Below the pieces are notes generated by a model that saw nothing but the letters and a program-made list of their open reading frames with translations, did no database searches and had not been told where the DNA came from. DNA of 5,123 nucleotides from CAYWXV01 sp964462535. GTDB lineage: Bacteria; Bacteroidota; Ignavibacteria; OLB7. The first letter of the stretch is position 1, and each line of letters starts with the position of its first letter. The position numbers and the translations under genes are program-made. Positions 4,906-5,123 of this stretch are shown here, piece after piece. The DNA is taken from positions 1 through 5,123 of the forward strand of contig CAYWXV010000123.1 in NCBI GenBank assembly GCA_964462535.1. Reading direction: 5' to 3'.

Positions 4906-5123
4906 ATGAACTCCATTGATCTCATCCGAGAGAACCTTAGGAAGAGTGCCGAAATCGTGTTGGCACGCATAGAGGACATGCGTGAACACTCCATGGTCTT
5001 CCCCACACCAAACGGTGGCTGCCACACGTTGTGGGTGCTTGGTCATTTGACCTTCATAGAAGGACTGGTGATTCGAGAGTTCATGCTCGGGGGAACCAAC
5101 CCCCACGCACCGTGGAGCGATGT
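4906..5123 (+). CDS. DinB-superfamily protein, N-terminal part (runs off window)
   Basis: The first 72 codons are present; the gene continues beyond 5123. The N-terminal helix MNSIDLIRENLRKSAEIVLARIEDM is followed by a loop and the segment HTLWVLGHLTFIEGLVIREFM (40-60). H47 in the LGHL context matches the first metal-ligand histidine of the DinB/YfiT four-helix-bundle fold, and GGTNPHAPW resembles the usual loop before the next helix. Family members bind a metal ion and include thiol-dependent transferases (for example bacillithiol- or mycothiol-linked) as well as many proteins of unknown role; the remaining histidine ligands would lie downstream. The start is 5 bases after the previous stop, so the two genes are probably one transcript. 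No clear Shine-Dalgarno sequence is seen. Confidence 0.8.
   Translation, partial: MNSIDLIRENLRKSAEIVLARIEDMREHSMVFPTPNGGCHTLWVLGHLTFIEGLVIREFMLGGTNPHAPWSD

Noticed and set aside
1..5123. A defence island or novel multi-gene system
   Set aside because: No nuclease-effector, toxin-antitoxin, reverse transcriptase, CRISPR or phage-related gene is visible; the DUF4143 ATPase stands alone and the other genes are common soluble enzymes or unknowns.

Overview
The window reads as ordinary chromosomal DNA from a bacterium of moderately high GC (mid-fifties per cent by eye). All seven protein-coding genes lie on the + strand, and GTG starts, short spacings and soluble 'housekeeping accessory' enzymes are common. 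The gene content (DUF4143 ATPase, HAD hydrolase, FlaR-like P-loop kinase, GNAT, DinB-fold protein, two conserved unknowns) fits a soil or sediment Gram-negative such as Gemmatimonadota or Acidobacteriota, but nothing here fixes the phylum. I see no rRNA, tRNA, CRISPR array, transposase or integrase.

Layout: 1-104 is a leader with a 23-bp tandem repeat. 105-1355 encodes an AAA_14/DUF4143 ATPase with a PD-(D/E)xK-like C-terminal region. 1468-2211 encodes a HAD-family phosphatase with an unusual 29-residue insertion. 2330-2839 encodes a FlaR/adenylate-kinase-like P-loop protein, overlapping by 4 bp a GNAT acetyltransferase (2836-3390). 3552-4022 encodes a small helical, TPR-like conserved protein. 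4023-4213 is a non-coding C-rich/G-rich repeat region. 4214-4900 encodes a conserved unknown with a CCxxC motif. Five bases later a DinB-fold protein starts at 4906 and runs off the window end.

The only clear co-translated unit is the FlaR-like/GNAT pair; 4214-4900 and 4906-onward are probably also one transcript. The genes do not form a recognisable pathway or defence system.

The most interesting signal is a small interspersed repeat. A 23-nt palindromic block and a 14-nt G-rich block occur in the intergenic region at 4103-4151 (minus strand). The same two blocks occur inside the HAD gene at 1601-1665 (plus strand). In the HAD gene the element sits between two copies of GGCGAA exactly 87 bp apart. 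It is therefore in frame, adds 29 residues, and is open in only one of the three forward frames. This looks like a mobile palindromic element that became protein-coding, comparable in principle to the Rickettsia palindromic elements.
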